Source: Candidatus Iainarchaeum sp.
Lineage (GTDB): Archaea > Iainarchaeota > Iainarchaeia > Iainarchaeales > JAFGBZ01
NCBI GenBank assembly: GCA_016218635.1
Contig: JACRDJ010000084.1
Span: 1 to 10,010 of the forward strand
Direction of reading: 5' to 3'
DNA length: 10,010 nt
A program made the translations under genes and the position numbers. The notes under the pieces were generated by a model. That model ran no database searches and was not told the origin of the DNA. It saw only the letters and a program-made list of their open reading frames with translations. Positions within the stretch are counted from its first letter, which is position 1. Each line of letters begins with the position of its first letter. Below, piece after piece: positions 1-6,941 of the stretch.

Positions 1-1
1 C

Positions 2-1156
2 CACGGCGTGCTCGTCCCGGAAGACTTCCTGGATTTTTCCCACCCATTCCCCGTCGGGGGCGTATACGGGCAGTCCGACCAGGAGCTTGGTTATTTTTTT
101 GCTGACGTCGAGTATTTCGGAGGCCCGGTAGGCTCCCAGTGCGATGGCGAAACTGAGGAGGATGTTGGTGGTGAACCAGGCGAGGTTGGCGTGGGGTTCG
201 CCGATGAGTACCGCGCGGGCGGAGTCGAGGATGAACCAGAGCAGGCTTAAGGCGATGACGGAGAGGAAGTGCCGGCGGAGCAGGAATGCCTTGCGTAAGT
301 GAATGGAGTCAATGGCGCTGCCGATGACAAACGAGATACCGGTGAGGGTGATGAAGAGGAGTCCCTGCTGGGAGATGGCGGCGGCCTTCATGAGGATGTC
401 CGGGTATTCGGGGCTAAGGTACATCAGATAAGAGGAGTACGTTCCGAGGATGAGGAGCAGGATGGTCATGAGGTAGAAGGGAAAGCTGACGCGGTGCAGG
501 GAAATGGATTTGATCATGAGTGTGGCGGCATCCGCTAGGCGTTCTTCGAGTCCGGTTCCTTTCAGGATGAGGTAGACTCCGACCACGAGGCTGATTGTCT
601 GGAAGAAGAGTTTTTCGGAGTTGAGCAGGAAGAGGGTTCCCCAGAGCATGATGACGAGTCCGGGAATCAGGAACACGATGCGCTTGATGCCGGGGTCCTT
701 GAGGGCTTCCTTGAGGGTGTAGTAAGTGGATTCGACTTCCTTGGCCTGCTTGATGATGATCATTTCCTTCGAGATGATGGGCGCGCGGGATTGCAGGATG
801 GGAATGGTCTGGTCGTCTTCTGCGCCGTCGGTGATGAGGATGAATCCGTCTGCCGGGAAGCGTTCCAGTACAAAATCAATCTGTTCGTTGATGCGTTTGT
901 CGGATTCAAACCCGGTTTTGGAGTATCCGGTGAGGGCAGCCACTTCGGCCTGTTCGAATTCCTTCTGGATTTCGTCGAATTTTTTGACGGCCGCAAACAT
1001 GGTGTTGGCGTCGGATTCGGCCGGGTCGGAGAGTGATAGTTTGGCGGCAGCCTGCAGGACCTGCTTGCGGCCCACGACCGGACCTTCTATTCCGGTTTTT
1101 CGGCCTAAATCATCGTCCCGGTCAATGCAGAGGACCAGAACGCTTTTTTGTTTCAT
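2..1156 (-). CDS. DUF373 family membrane protein, C-terminus cut by window edge
   Basis: The reading frame is open from an ATG at 1156 down to the window start, giving 385 codons without a stop. The N-terminal part (about residues 1-150) is soluble and begins with the acidic signature CIDRDDDLGRKTGI, then IEGPVVGR and later ITDGAEDD, which I recognise as typical of the archaeal DUF373 family. About six hydrophobic segments follow between residues 160 and 350. The visible end (GLPVYAPDGEWVGKIQEV) resembles the start of a PRC-barrel-like beta domain; this is my inference. The family has no established function; an acidic cytosolic domain joined to a membrane domain suggests a ligand-responsive membrane protein. 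It is divergent from the SPFH gene, with only 39 bases between the starts. A TATA-like element near 1191-1196 on this strand would give a leader of about 11 bases. The family call is firm; the C-terminal domain is tentative. Confidence 0.85.
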   Translation of the reverse strand, partial: MKQKSVLVLCIDRDDDLGRKTGIEGPVVGRKQVLQAAAKLSLSDPAESDANTMFAAVKKFDEIQKEFEQAEVAALTGYSKTGFESDKRINEQIDFVLERFPADGFILITDGAEDDQTIPILQSRAPIISKEMIIIKQAKEVESTYYTLKEALKDPGIKRIVFLIPGLVIMLWGTLFLLNSEKLFFQTISLVVGVYLILKGTGLEERLADAATLMIKSISLHRVSFPFYLMTILLLILGTYSSYLMYLSPEYPDILMKAAAISQQGLLFITLTGISFVIGSAIDSIHLRKAFLLRRHFLSVIALSLLWFILDSARAVLIGEPHANLAWFTTNILLSFAIALGAYRASEILDVSKKITKLLVGLPVYAPDGEWVGKIQEVFRDEHAV

Positions 1157-1167
1157 GTAACCACTGG

Positions 1168-1175
1168 ATTTAAAT
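1168..1175 (+). promoter_or_regulatory. TATA box for a leaderless SPFH transcript
   Basis: The self-complementary octamer ATTTAAAT is centred about 25 bases before the ATG at 1196. This is the usual archaeal TATA-to-start distance, so the message may begin at or next to the start codon. It lies only about 16 bases from the opposite DUF373 start, too close to serve that gene as a TATA box. Inferred from sequence and spacing only. Confidence 0.5.
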
Positions 1176-1195
1176 GGTCTGAGTGCCCAAATGAT

Positions 1196-2215
1196 ATGCA
1201 TTCAAACAATTTAAAGGTGTGTGCATTGTCGGTGGACCGTACCCGTAAGGGAATTTTTTTCGGATTGGTGATTCTGGCATTGGCCCTGCTGGCGTTCCTT
1301 TTTTTCTTCCGTGATTTTGTGGCCGCCAACCTGTTGTGGGTGGCACTGGGCCTGGTGCTCTTGTTTGTTTTTCTGCGTTTTGAGGTCATCGTTTTCCTGC
1401 ATGATTATGAACGTGCGGTGGTTTCCCGTTTTGGGCGGGTGAACCGTGTCGGGGGCCCGGGATGGATGCTGATGATTCCGGGCATTGAATCCTATGATAA
1501 GGTGGATTTGCGGGTGCAGGTCATCGACATTCCCAAACAGGACGTCATCACCCGGGACAACATTGAGGTGAAAGTGGATGCCGTCATTTATTTGCGGGTC
1601 AAGAAGGACCCGGGTTCGGTGATTAAGTCGGTGCTTGAGGTCAAGGACCTTTCCCGTGCCACGGAGCTCTATGTGATTGCGGCCATCCGTAACATTCTGG
1701 CCTCTTTTTCCCTGCAGGAAGTGAACCGTCACCGCGATGACCTTAACAGCCGTTTGCTGGAGGGACTCAAGCAGATTTCGGAATCCTGGGGGGTTCAGAT
1801 TGTTTCCGCCGAAATCAAGGACATTGACATTCCGCGCACGGTGATTGAAGCCATGCATGAGGAAAATGCGGCCATTTCCCGCAAGCTGGCCACCCTGCAG
1901 AAGGCGGAAGGGCACCGGGCGGAGATTGATGCCGTCCGGGAAGCGGCGGAACAGCTTTCGGATAAGGCCCTGGCTTATTATTACATCAAGGCCCTTGAAC
2001 GCATGGGGGAAGGCGCCAGCACCAAGTTCGTTCTTCCCATGGAACTGACCTCGCTGGCCACTTCTCTTTCCAGAATGACGAAGCCGGAACCAGCCCAGCC
2101 TGCTGCTGTGGATATGGAGGAACTCTTCCGCAAATATGCGCCGGCATTCCAGGCATTCGTGCAGTCTTCCGGTTCCCCTGAAAAAAAGAAGCCCGCCAAA
2201 ACCGCAGAGCGGTGA
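1196..2215 (+). CDS. SPFH/band 7 (stomatin-prohibitin-like) membrane protein
   Basis: A 339-residue protein of the SPFH (stomatin/prohibitin/flotillin/HflK) superfamily, whose members form membrane-anchored oligomers that organise membrane domains or regulate membrane proteases. Two hydrophobic segments (about residues 20-38 and 43-62) are followed by the band 7 domain, with ERAVVSRFGR, GPGWMLMIPGIE, the beta run KVDLRVQVIDIPKQDVITRDN and the stomatin-like IVSAEIKDIDIP. A charged helical stretch (about 215-260) likely forms coiled coil, and the tail is Lys/Pro-rich. The frame extends up to a TTG at 1148, but that would overlap the divergent gene. ATG 1196 fits the TATA box as a leaderless start; TTG 1226 is another possibility. 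No NfeD-type partner, the usual neighbour of many prokaryotic stomatins, is visible. Family call firm, start moderately sure. Confidence 0.88.
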   Translation: MHSNNLKVCALSVDRTRKGIFFGLVILALALLAFLFFFRDFVAANLLWVALGLVLLFVFLRFEVIVFLHDYERAVVSRFGRVNRVGGPGWMLMIPGIESYDKVDLRVQVIDIPKQDVITRDNIEVKVDAVIYLRVKKDPGSVIKSVLEVKDLSRATELYVIAAIRNILASFSLQEVNRHRDDLNSRLLEGLKQISESWGVQIVSAEIKDIDIPRTVIEAMHEENAAISRKLATLQKAEGHRAEIDAVREAAEQLSDKALAYYYIKALERMGEGASTKFVLPMELTSLATSLSRMTKPEPAQPAAVDMEELFRKYAPAFQAFVQSSGSPEKKKPAKTAER

Positions 2216-2243
2216 ATTTTTCCATTTAGGATAGTTTTTCGGT

Positions 2244-2828
2244 ATGGCCTTGCCAAGAAAGCCGTTGCGGATTAGGGGTGAACACGCGCTTGTAACTGAA
2301 CTGACGCGTAAACGTTCCCAGGCCGAGTTTGGACGAAAAAGCGTGGTGGCCCGGTTGAAGACCCGCAGGCATCTTCCCACGTACTCCCTGGGAATGACGA
2401 TTGCGCACTTGATCTATCCGCTCCATTTCCCCGAACAGCTGGCATCCAGAACCAACCAAAAAATGGACTATTCGGCCCGGATTCCGTTAACGAAGAAATC
2501 CCAAAAAGAAATCGGGCAATTTTATGTTAATCGTGGTGGAACAACAAACCAGAAATCGCGTAAGACGCTGGCAGACCGGATCTATGCGGAAAGCGGGATT
2601 TTGGTTAATTTCACGGGTCCTAATGCCGGAATAAGCAAAAAAGGAAACCTCGTTTTTTTTGAAGTGGACCATGTTGCGATATGGAAACCGTGGCTTTTTA
2701 TTAAAAAAATGCCGGCCGGACTTCGCAAAAAGCAGGCGTTGCTTTTGCTGACCGAACTCCAGAATCACCGGAACAGTTTAGGGGAAGTGGATACGCATAC
2801 AGACCCTATAGACCCGCTTATGGAGTAA
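2244..2828 (+). CDS. Unrecognised basic protein
   Basis: A 194-residue protein that I do not recognise. Its N-terminal 45 residues are very rich in Arg and Lys (LTRKRSQAEFGRKSVVARLK), suggesting nucleic acid contact or simply a basic tail. The C-terminal half has a hydrophobic run (NLVFFEVDHVAIWKPWLFIKK) too short and charged to be a convincing membrane segment, followed by helix-like sequence. It has no cysteine and no motif I can assign. It starts 28 bases after the SPFH stop, across a T-rich stretch, and ends three bases before the stop of the opposite SpoIIM gene. Its codon use is somewhat less G+C-rich than its neighbours. The long uninterrupted frame and packed position support a real gene. 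Start uncertain: the ATG at 2391 (residue 50) would remove the basic region. Confidence 0.6.
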   Translation: MALPRKPLRIRGEHALVTELTRKRSQAEFGRKSVVARLKTRRHLPTYSLGMTIAHLIYPLHFPEQLASRTNQKMDYSARIPLTKKSQKEIGQFYVNRGGTTNQKSRKTLADRIYAESGILVNFTGPNAGISKKGNLVFFEVDHVAIWKPWLFIKKMPAGLRKKQALLLLTELQNHRNSLGEVDTHTDPIDPLME

Positions 2829-2831
2829 TTT

Positions 2832-3734
2832 TCAGATTCCCAGTGCTGAAATGATGAGGTAGCTTTCAATCATGGCTGCAATCAGGAGCAGCCAGTATGC
2901 CAGCACCATGGAGGCAAACGCATCCTTGGCAATGGTGGTCAGTTCCTTTTTCCGGTAACTGCCCTTGGTAATGGTCACGGAAATGATTCCGCCCGCAATG
3001 GCTCCGGCAAAGTATCCCATGACTTCAAAGCTTCCATGCGGAATGTAGCTGAGGAACCGGGCCACCGCTCCTCCAAACCCCATGGTGGCTTCTTTTCCGA
3101 GGAATATGCCGATGATGGAGGCATTCCATCCCAGTAAGAATATGGCTCCGGCGCCCCAAATGAAGGAAAACAGGATGGCGAGTCCGAGCACGAGTGAATT
3201 GTTGACGTAAATGAATTCCGTGCATTTCCAGAAACTGGCGGTGGCCGGGTTCTTGCATTCGCCGGCTCCGACTCCGCTGACCCGGGCAATGGGGGAGGAA
3301 CCGCTGATGGCTTCAATGGACTTGTTTTGTTCCAAAAAAAGCTGTTCCTGGGTGGGCAGCAGGCATTCGAGGCGCCCGGAAGCCGGACAGTTTGCCGGAG
3401 TCGTGGCAGGCAGCACAATGAACCAGAATGCGTAGGCCACCATGATTCCCAGAAAAATCATTCCGTACACTTTGATGATTTTTCCATGCCGGAGCAGAAA
3501 TCCGATGCTGGCTCCCGAATGCAGGGATTCCTCTTCTTCCTCAAGCCGGAAGGCGGCCTGCAGCATGGGCATGAAGGCAATGGTGGTGAATGCCAGGGAG
3601 AGAACGCTGGCGCTTTGCGGGAAGAGGTAATAGGTGAACCACAGGCCCGCGGAGGTAATCAGCACGGAGAGCACCAACAGGGTAAACCCCCGTTTTTCGG
3701 CCAAACGCGCCCCCAGGAGTGATTCCAGCACCAT
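2832..3734 (-). CDS. SpoIIM/DUF95 family integral membrane protein
   Basis: A 300-residue polytopic protein of the SpoIIM (stage II sporulation protein M, DUF95) family, which is common in archaea that do not sporulate; its function there is not established. Hydrophobic segments lie at about residues 18-36, 43-60, 88-110, 180-202, 238-256 and 275-298. The conserved core reads GFGGAVARFLSYIPHGSFEV (about 219-238), with the PHG motif typical of the family. Between the third and fourth segments is a loop with four cysteines (C116, C124, C160, C171), probably outside the membrane. The frame extends to an ATG at 3812, but the added 26 residues are polar and would run over the promoter region. ATG 3734 is preferred because a TATA-like box at 3771-3777 then gives a short leader. 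Convergent with the unrecognised basic gene. Confidence 0.85.
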   Translation of the reverse strand: MVLESLLGARLAEKRGFTLLVLSVLITSAGLWFTYYLFPQSASVLSLAFTTIAFMPMLQAAFRLEEEEESLHSGASIGFLLRHGKIIKVYGMIFLGIMVAYAFWFIVLPATTPANCPASGRLECLLPTQEQLFLEQNKSIEAISGSSPIARVSGVGAGECKNPATASFWKCTEFIYVNNSLVLGLAILFSFIWGAGAIFLLGWNASIIGIFLGKEATMGFGGAVARFLSYIPHGSFEVMGYFAGAIAGGIISVTITKGSYRKKELTTIAKDAFASMVLAYWLLLIAAMIESYLIISALGI

Positions 3735-3770
3735 AGTGTATCCCGATATAGTGGTTGTCTGATTCAGTCT

Positions 3771-3777
3771 ATTAATT
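3771..3777 (-). promoter_or_regulatory. TATA-like box for the SpoIIM gene
   Basis: On the minus strand this reads AAATTAAT. With the archaeal spacing of about 26 bases, transcription would begin near 3748, giving a leader of about 14 bases before ATG 3734. It is one half of a divergent promoter region shared with the csl4 run. Confidence 0.4.
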
Positions 3778-3815
3778 TGCTGGTGGGTCCGCCGGGTTCT
3801 TTCTTTATCCACAGC

Positions 3816-3824
3816 CTTTAAATA
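3816..3824 (+). promoter_or_regulatory. TATA box for the csl4-rpoL-signal peptidase run
   Basis: The sequence CTTTAAATA is a good archaeal TATA box. Transcription is predicted near 3846, 20 to 29 bases before the candidate GTG starts of csl4. No other promoter-like sequence stands out before rpoL or the signal peptidase gene, which fits one transcript for all three. Confidence 0.5.
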
Positions 3825-3865
3825 GATTTCCTAGGAAGTTTTGGATAGATTATTGCTTTTTTTCA

Positions 3866-4435
3866 GTGGGATTTGTGAACAGACTGGTTTTTCCGGGCTC
3901 TTTGCTGGGCAAAGAGGAAGCGTATTCGGCTGGTCCGAATGCGTTTGTGGACGAGCAGGGCAGTGTGCGGGCTGAATCCGTGGGAGTTTCCCTGCTTTCG
4001 AACGAAAAATACGAGGCCTCCGTGCGCCGTCTTTCCCCCTCCAAGAAATGGATTGAGAACGGAACCATTGTCATTGGCCGGGTGGCCCTTCTTAAGGAGC
4101 AAAGTGCTTTGATTGAATTGCTGGAAGGGAATTTTAAGGGAGAGCAGCGGGTCATGCCTTCCCTGTATGCGTCCCTGATGATTTTCAACATTTCTTCCAA
4201 TTACGTGGAATCCATTAAGCAGGAACTTCGGCTTAATGATCTGGTCCGTGCCCGGGTTGTTGACGTAAAGCCCTACAACATCGAGCTCTCCATTGCGGAA
4301 CCGGAACTGGGCGTCATCAAGGCATTCTGTGTGAAATGCCGTTCTCCCCTGACCCTGCTGGGTTCGGGACTTAAATGCCTTTCCTGCGCCAATGAAGAAA
4401 CGCGGAAAACGGCTGCCGATTATACGCTGCATTAG
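3866..4435 (+). CDS. csl4: Exosome complex RNA-binding subunit Csl4
   Basis: Csl4 forms part of the RNA-binding cap of the archaeal exosome, the 3'-5' RNA degradation and tailing complex, and helps recruit DnaG. The 189-residue protein has the three expected parts: an N-terminal beta domain starting RLVFPGSLLGKEEAY, an S1-like RNA-binding domain (about residues 65-145, with IVIGRVALLKEQSALIELL and LVRARVVDVKPYNIELSI), and a C-terminal zinc ribbon with C155, C158, C171 and C174 intact. The length is normal for the family. Two GTG starts are possible, 3866 and 3875. The second places NRLVFPG directly after the start, as in many homologues, and is preceded by GTGGGA. The stop lies nine bases before rpoL; csl4 and rpoL are often neighbours in archaea. 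Confidence 0.92.
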   Translation: MGFVNRLVFPGSLLGKEEAYSAGPNAFVDEQGSVRAESVGVSLLSNEKYEASVRRLSPSKKWIENGTIVIGRVALLKEQSALIELLEGNFKGEQRVMPSLYASLMIFNISSNYVESIKQELRLNDLVRARVVDVKPYNIELSIAEPELGVIKAFCVKCRSPLTLLGSGLKCLSCANEETRKTAADYTLH

Positions 4436-4440
4436 GGGGA
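4434..4440 (+). promoter_or_regulatory. Strong ribosome binding site for rpoL
   Basis: AGGGGGA overlaps the csl4 stop codon and lies four bases before ATG 4445. It fixes the rpoL start and shows that rpoL is translated from within the csl4 transcript by its own initiation. Confidence 0.65.
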
Positions 4441-4444
4441 TTTT

Positions 4445-4720
4445 ATGGAACTCGAAGTGATTTCAAAAGACAAGAACCTGCTGGAATTCCGGCTGAAAGG
4501 GGAACGGCATTCCTTGCCCAATCTGCTCAAGGCCCGCCTGAGCGAAAACAAGAGCGTGGAATTCGTTTCATACATGCTGGCCCATCCCCTGGACACGGAC
4601 GCGGTATTCGTCATCCGGACCAAGGGCAAGGACCCGGTGAAAGTGCTCGAAGAAGGCCTTGAAGAAATCGAAACCGAACTCGAATCCTTTGAAGCCGGAC
4701 TCAAAAAAGCGCTTAAATGA
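4445..4720 (+). CDS. rpoL: DNA-directed RNA polymerase subunit L (Rpo11)
   Basis: Subunit L pairs with subunit D to form the alpha-like assembly platform of archaeal RNA polymerase; it is the homologue of eukaryotic Rpb11. The 91 residues match the usual family length of about 90-95. The family fold is recognisable in order: the opening strand MELEVISKDKNLLEFRLKGE, the conserved HSLPNLLKARL, then VEFVSYMLAHPLDTDAVFVI with the characteristic HPL, and a long C-terminal acidic and amphipathic helix. It sits between csl4, with a strong ribosome binding site in front, and the signal peptidase gene, whose ATG overlaps the rpoL TGA by two bases. It is probably expressed constitutively with its neighbours. 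Identification is secure. Confidence 0.95.
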   Translation: MELEVISKDKNLLEFRLKGERHSLPNLLKARLSENKSVEFVSYMLAHPLDTDAVFVIRTKGKDPVKVLEEGLEEIETELESFEAGLKKALK

Positions 4721-5490
4721 GTTCCATGGATTCAAAAAAAGGTTCCGGACATTCTTTTCTCAAATGGCTGGATCCATTCACGTACGTAGACGAATTCATC
4801 CTGCCCCGCCTCAACCCTTCCGGTAATTCCGCGGTTTCCTGGGCGGTCTATCTCATCACCTCCTTTGCAGTGGCCTTGGCATTTTATTCCATGCTCGGAT
4901 TTCTGTTGGGAACCACCTCTCCCCTGGTGGTCGTGGTTTCGGGTTCCATGGAACCAACCCTGCACCGCGGGGACGTCGTGCTCTTAGGGGGTGTGAAAGA
5001 AGCATCCCTGCGTGCGGCACAGGCAGAGGTTCCCCTGGATTCCCTGAACGGGGTTCCTTACTCCTCTTTTGCGCAAACCGCCTACGAACGGGTCGGCCAT
5101 CTGCTGTCTGCCCGCGAAATCCGCATTCAGGATGGGGCCACCATTCCGGTTACCACGGAAGGAGACATTGTGGTGTATTTCTCTCATTACCTGCAGCGTC
5201 CCATTATTCATCGGGCCATCGCCCGCCTGCAGGCAGGAGACGGATATTACCTGATTACGCGCGGAGACAACAAGGAAAAGAATTTTTTGCTCGACCAGGA
5301 ATGCGGACCCGTGGAGAACGGGGTTCCCCGTTTTTCCTGCATTGAACGCTACCCGGTTCAGTTAAAGGACGTTTCGGGACGGGCTTTATTCGTGATTCCC
5401 TGGGTGGGGTATGTGAAACTGCTGCTGGTGGATGACTTGCAGGCAATTCTCTTTGGCTGCCCGTACGCAGAAGGATGCATTTTTCCCTGA
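4717..5490 (+). CDS. Signal peptidase I (archaeal/ER type, S26B)
   Basis: This membrane protease removes signal peptides from exported proteins. The 257-residue protein has one clear N-terminal membrane segment (about residues 42-65), then the catalytic serine motif VVSGSMEPTLHRGD with S77. Next comes GDIVVYF and the histidine motif IIHRAI with H165. Finally TRGDN places the acidic residue at D184. A Ser/His/Asp set, rather than the bacterial Ser/Lys, marks the archaeal and eukaryotic S26B type. Residues about 93-147, between the first conserved box and GDIVVYF, look like an inserted region that many relatives lack or have shorter. C-terminal hydrophobic sequence (about 226-250) could be a second membrane contact. 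The start overlaps the rpoL stop (ATGA), implying translational coupling. Confidence 0.92.
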   Translation: MSSMDSKKGSGHSFLKWLDPFTYVDEFILPRLNPSGNSAVSWAVYLITSFAVALAFYSMLGFLLGTTSPLVVVVSGSMEPTLHRGDVVLLGGVKEASLRAAQAEVPLDSLNGVPYSSFAQTAYERVGHLLSAREIRIQDGATIPVTTEGDIVVYFSHYLQRPIIHRAIARLQAGDGYYLITRGDNKEKNFLLDQECGPVENGVPRFSCIERYPVQLKDVSGRALFVIPWVGYVKLLLVDDLQAILFGCPYAEGCIFP

Positions 5491-5535
5491 TTTTCCGAAA
5501 AAACCGGGTTATGTTGAGTGAGTCGGCATTATGGG

Positions 5536-5543
5536 TTTTAAAC
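5536..5543 (+). promoter_or_regulatory. TATA box for the PCNA gene
   Basis: TTTTAAAC lies in the 105-base gap after the signal peptidase gene. With usual archaeal spacing, transcription would start near 5566, leaving a leader of about 30 bases that carries the weak ribosome binding site AGGCG at 5586-5590. PCNA therefore seems to have its own promoter. Confidence 0.45.
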
Positions 5544-5595
5544 TGATGCGCGTTCATCCCTATTGTCTTTTTTCGTTCTGAATGCAGGCGTCTTT

Positions 5596-6345
5596 ATGAA
5601 TCTTGAACTGGCCAATGCCGCTGATTTTAAGCGCTGCATGGATGCGATTTCCGTTCTGATTGACGAGGCCGTCCTGTTCGTGAAGCCCGAAGGACTGGAG
5701 CTGAAAGCCACGGACCCCAGCCAGATTTCCATGGTGGATTTTTCTTTTCCCAAGTCCGGTTTTAAGCACTATGAGGTTTCAGGAGAGCTCAGCATCGGAC
5801 TCGACCTTAATTATCTCTCGCAGGTCATGGCCCGCGCCAAGTCCTCGGATTCCCTGCAGTTATCCTTGAACGAACAGAAAAACGTCCTGCAAGTGGTGTT
5901 TGCCGGGGATTCCCGGCGTTCGTTCCGGGTTCCGCTCATGGATATTGTGGGTGCCAAGATTCCTTCTCCCCGGATTGAATTCGATGCGGTGATTTCCATG
6001 CCGGCCGAACTGATGGCGGATGCGCTCAAGGACGCGGCCCTGGTGAGCACGCACATTACGCTGGTGGCGGACCCGCAGCAGTTGAACGTGCTGGCCAGTT
6101 CTTCAAAGGGTTCCGTGGAGAACACGTATGCCCGAACCCAGAAGGGCGTGAAATCCTTTGAAGTGAAGAATTCCGCCAGGGCCATGTTTCCCTCCGACTA
6201 CCTCCAGGATATGCTCAAAGCCGCCGGCGCGCAGTCGGAACTCACGATTTCCCTTAAATCAGATGCTCCGCTTCGCCTGGATTATTCCGTCGGCGGAGCC
6301 CGAATCACTTATTTTCTCGCGCCCCGCATTGAAAGCGAAGGCTGA
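5596..6345 (+). CDS. pcn: DNA polymerase sliding clamp (PCNA)
   Basis: PCNA encircles DNA as a trimer, tethers replicative polymerases and recruits FEN1, ligase and repair factors. The 249 residues are the standard length. Family landmarks in order: MNLELANAADFKRCMDAISV, LIDEAVLFVKPEGLELKATD with the conserved residues before DPSQISMVDF, the interdomain connecting loop around residues 118-130 (IVGAKIPSPRIEFDA), and the C-terminal YFLAPRIE that binds PIP-box partners. The frame extends to a TTG at 5563, but ATG 5596 gives the standard N-terminus and follows AGGCG. The composition matches the core genes to the left. The stop overlaps an ATG of a 32-codon frame that I do not accept as a gene. 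Identification is secure. Confidence 0.95.
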   Translation: MNLELANAADFKRCMDAISVLIDEAVLFVKPEGLELKATDPSQISMVDFSFPKSGFKHYEVSGELSIGLDLNYLSQVMARAKSSDSLQLSLNEQKNVLQVVFAGDSRRSFRVPLMDIVGAKIPSPRIEFDAVISMPAELMADALKDAALVSTHITLVADPQQLNVLASSSKGSVENTYARTQKGVKSFEVKNSARAMFPSDYLQDMLKAAGAQSELTISLKSDAPLRLDYSVGGARITYFLAPRIESEG

Positions 6346-6386
6346 TGCCTTTTTTCAAAAGGAGTAAGCGCACACTGGCTGTTGCG

Positions 6387-6412
6387 CCGCATCCCGTACG
6401 CCGGGTTTGCGG
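6387..6412. terminator. G+C-rich hairpin between convergent genes
   Basis: CCGCA (6387-6391) plus CCCG (6393-6396) can pair with CGGG (6402-6405) plus TGCGG (6408-6412), with a five-base loop and a small internal bulge. It lies between the stops of PCNA and the opposite unrecognised gene. A T-rich tract at 6350-6355, part of the smaller inverted repeat CCTTTT/AAAAGG (6348-6362), precedes it. Archaeal termination relies mainly on T tracts, so the hairpin may instead protect the 3' ends of both transcripts. Confidence 0.35.
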
Positions 6413-6419
6413 TAAACTT

Positions 6420-6941
6420 TCAGATTGGTGCATTCTTGAATAAGACTGCCACTACCCGGTTTTTCAGTTCGGGGTGATGGTTGAGAAATTTTATGGTTTG
6501 GTCCCAATCTGCCTTTTCAGGCAATCCATTTTGGCGGAGTACGTGGAGGCTGTGCTTGGACAGACTGTATCCGTTTTTGAGCAGACTTGCCATGACCGAG
6601 GGAAGCAGGGTATGCTCAATGAATGCGGGTTGGCGGAGTCCCAGAATTTCGTCCCCGTAGGGTTTCATCGAAGATCCCACCACGATTTCCTCATATCGTT
6701 TTCGTCGGTATTCCTCAAATCCTCCCCTGCGGAAGAAACGGGTTTCCCGGGCTTCCAATCCCTTTAACGCTTCCTTAAAATATCCTTTTTGGCGGTGTTC
6801 TGCATTGATTTTCCGGTGTCCGCGACTGATAAATCCGACAATTTCGGTTTTTCCCTCCGGTACGATGTAGTATGCTGCGGTAAGTGAATTATTCTTAGAA
6901 CCCGTCATGGGCTGGAGACGGACTTTTCTCGGTTTGGGCAT
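6420..6941 (-). CDS. Unrecognised basic protein
   Basis: A 173-residue protein I do not recognise. It begins with a basic stretch (MPKPRKVRLQ), continues with a beta-like run (AAYYIVPEGKTEIVGFISRG), then a strongly charged, Arg/Lys/Glu-rich helical middle (about residues 40-90) and a helical C-terminal half ending NRVVAVLFKNAPI. It has no cysteine, membrane segment or clear catalytic motif. The opening strands could suggest an acetyltransferase-like fold, but I see no acetyl-CoA binding motif, so I make no assignment. It converges on PCNA and is the last gene with core-like composition before the A+T-rich island. Alternative start: ATG at 6908 (residue 12). The open frame and codon pattern support a real gene. 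Confidence 0.6.
   Translation of the reverse strand: MPKPRKVRLQPMTGSKNNSLTAAYYIVPEGKTEIVGFISRGHRKINAEHRQKGYFKEALKGLEARETRFFRRGGFEEYRRKRYEEIVVGSSMKPYGDEILGLRQPAFIEHTLLPSVMASLLKNGYSLSKHSLHVLRQNGLPEKADWDQTIKFLNHHPELKNRVVAVLFKNAPI

Noticed and set aside
1211..2380. A 389-codon minus-strand frame opposite the SPFH gene
   Set aside because: It is the complement of a well-supported gene. Its sequence is His/Asn/Arg-rich with no family match, as expected for a shadow frame.
3863..4432. A 189-codon minus-strand frame opposite csl4
   Set aside because: It mirrors csl4 almost exactly; csl4 has all domain and zinc motifs, the mirror has none.
6345..6443. A 32-codon frame (MPFFKRSKRT...) starting in overlap with the PCNA stop
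   Set aside because: It runs through the two inverted repeats and into the end of the opposite gene, and shows no family resemblance.
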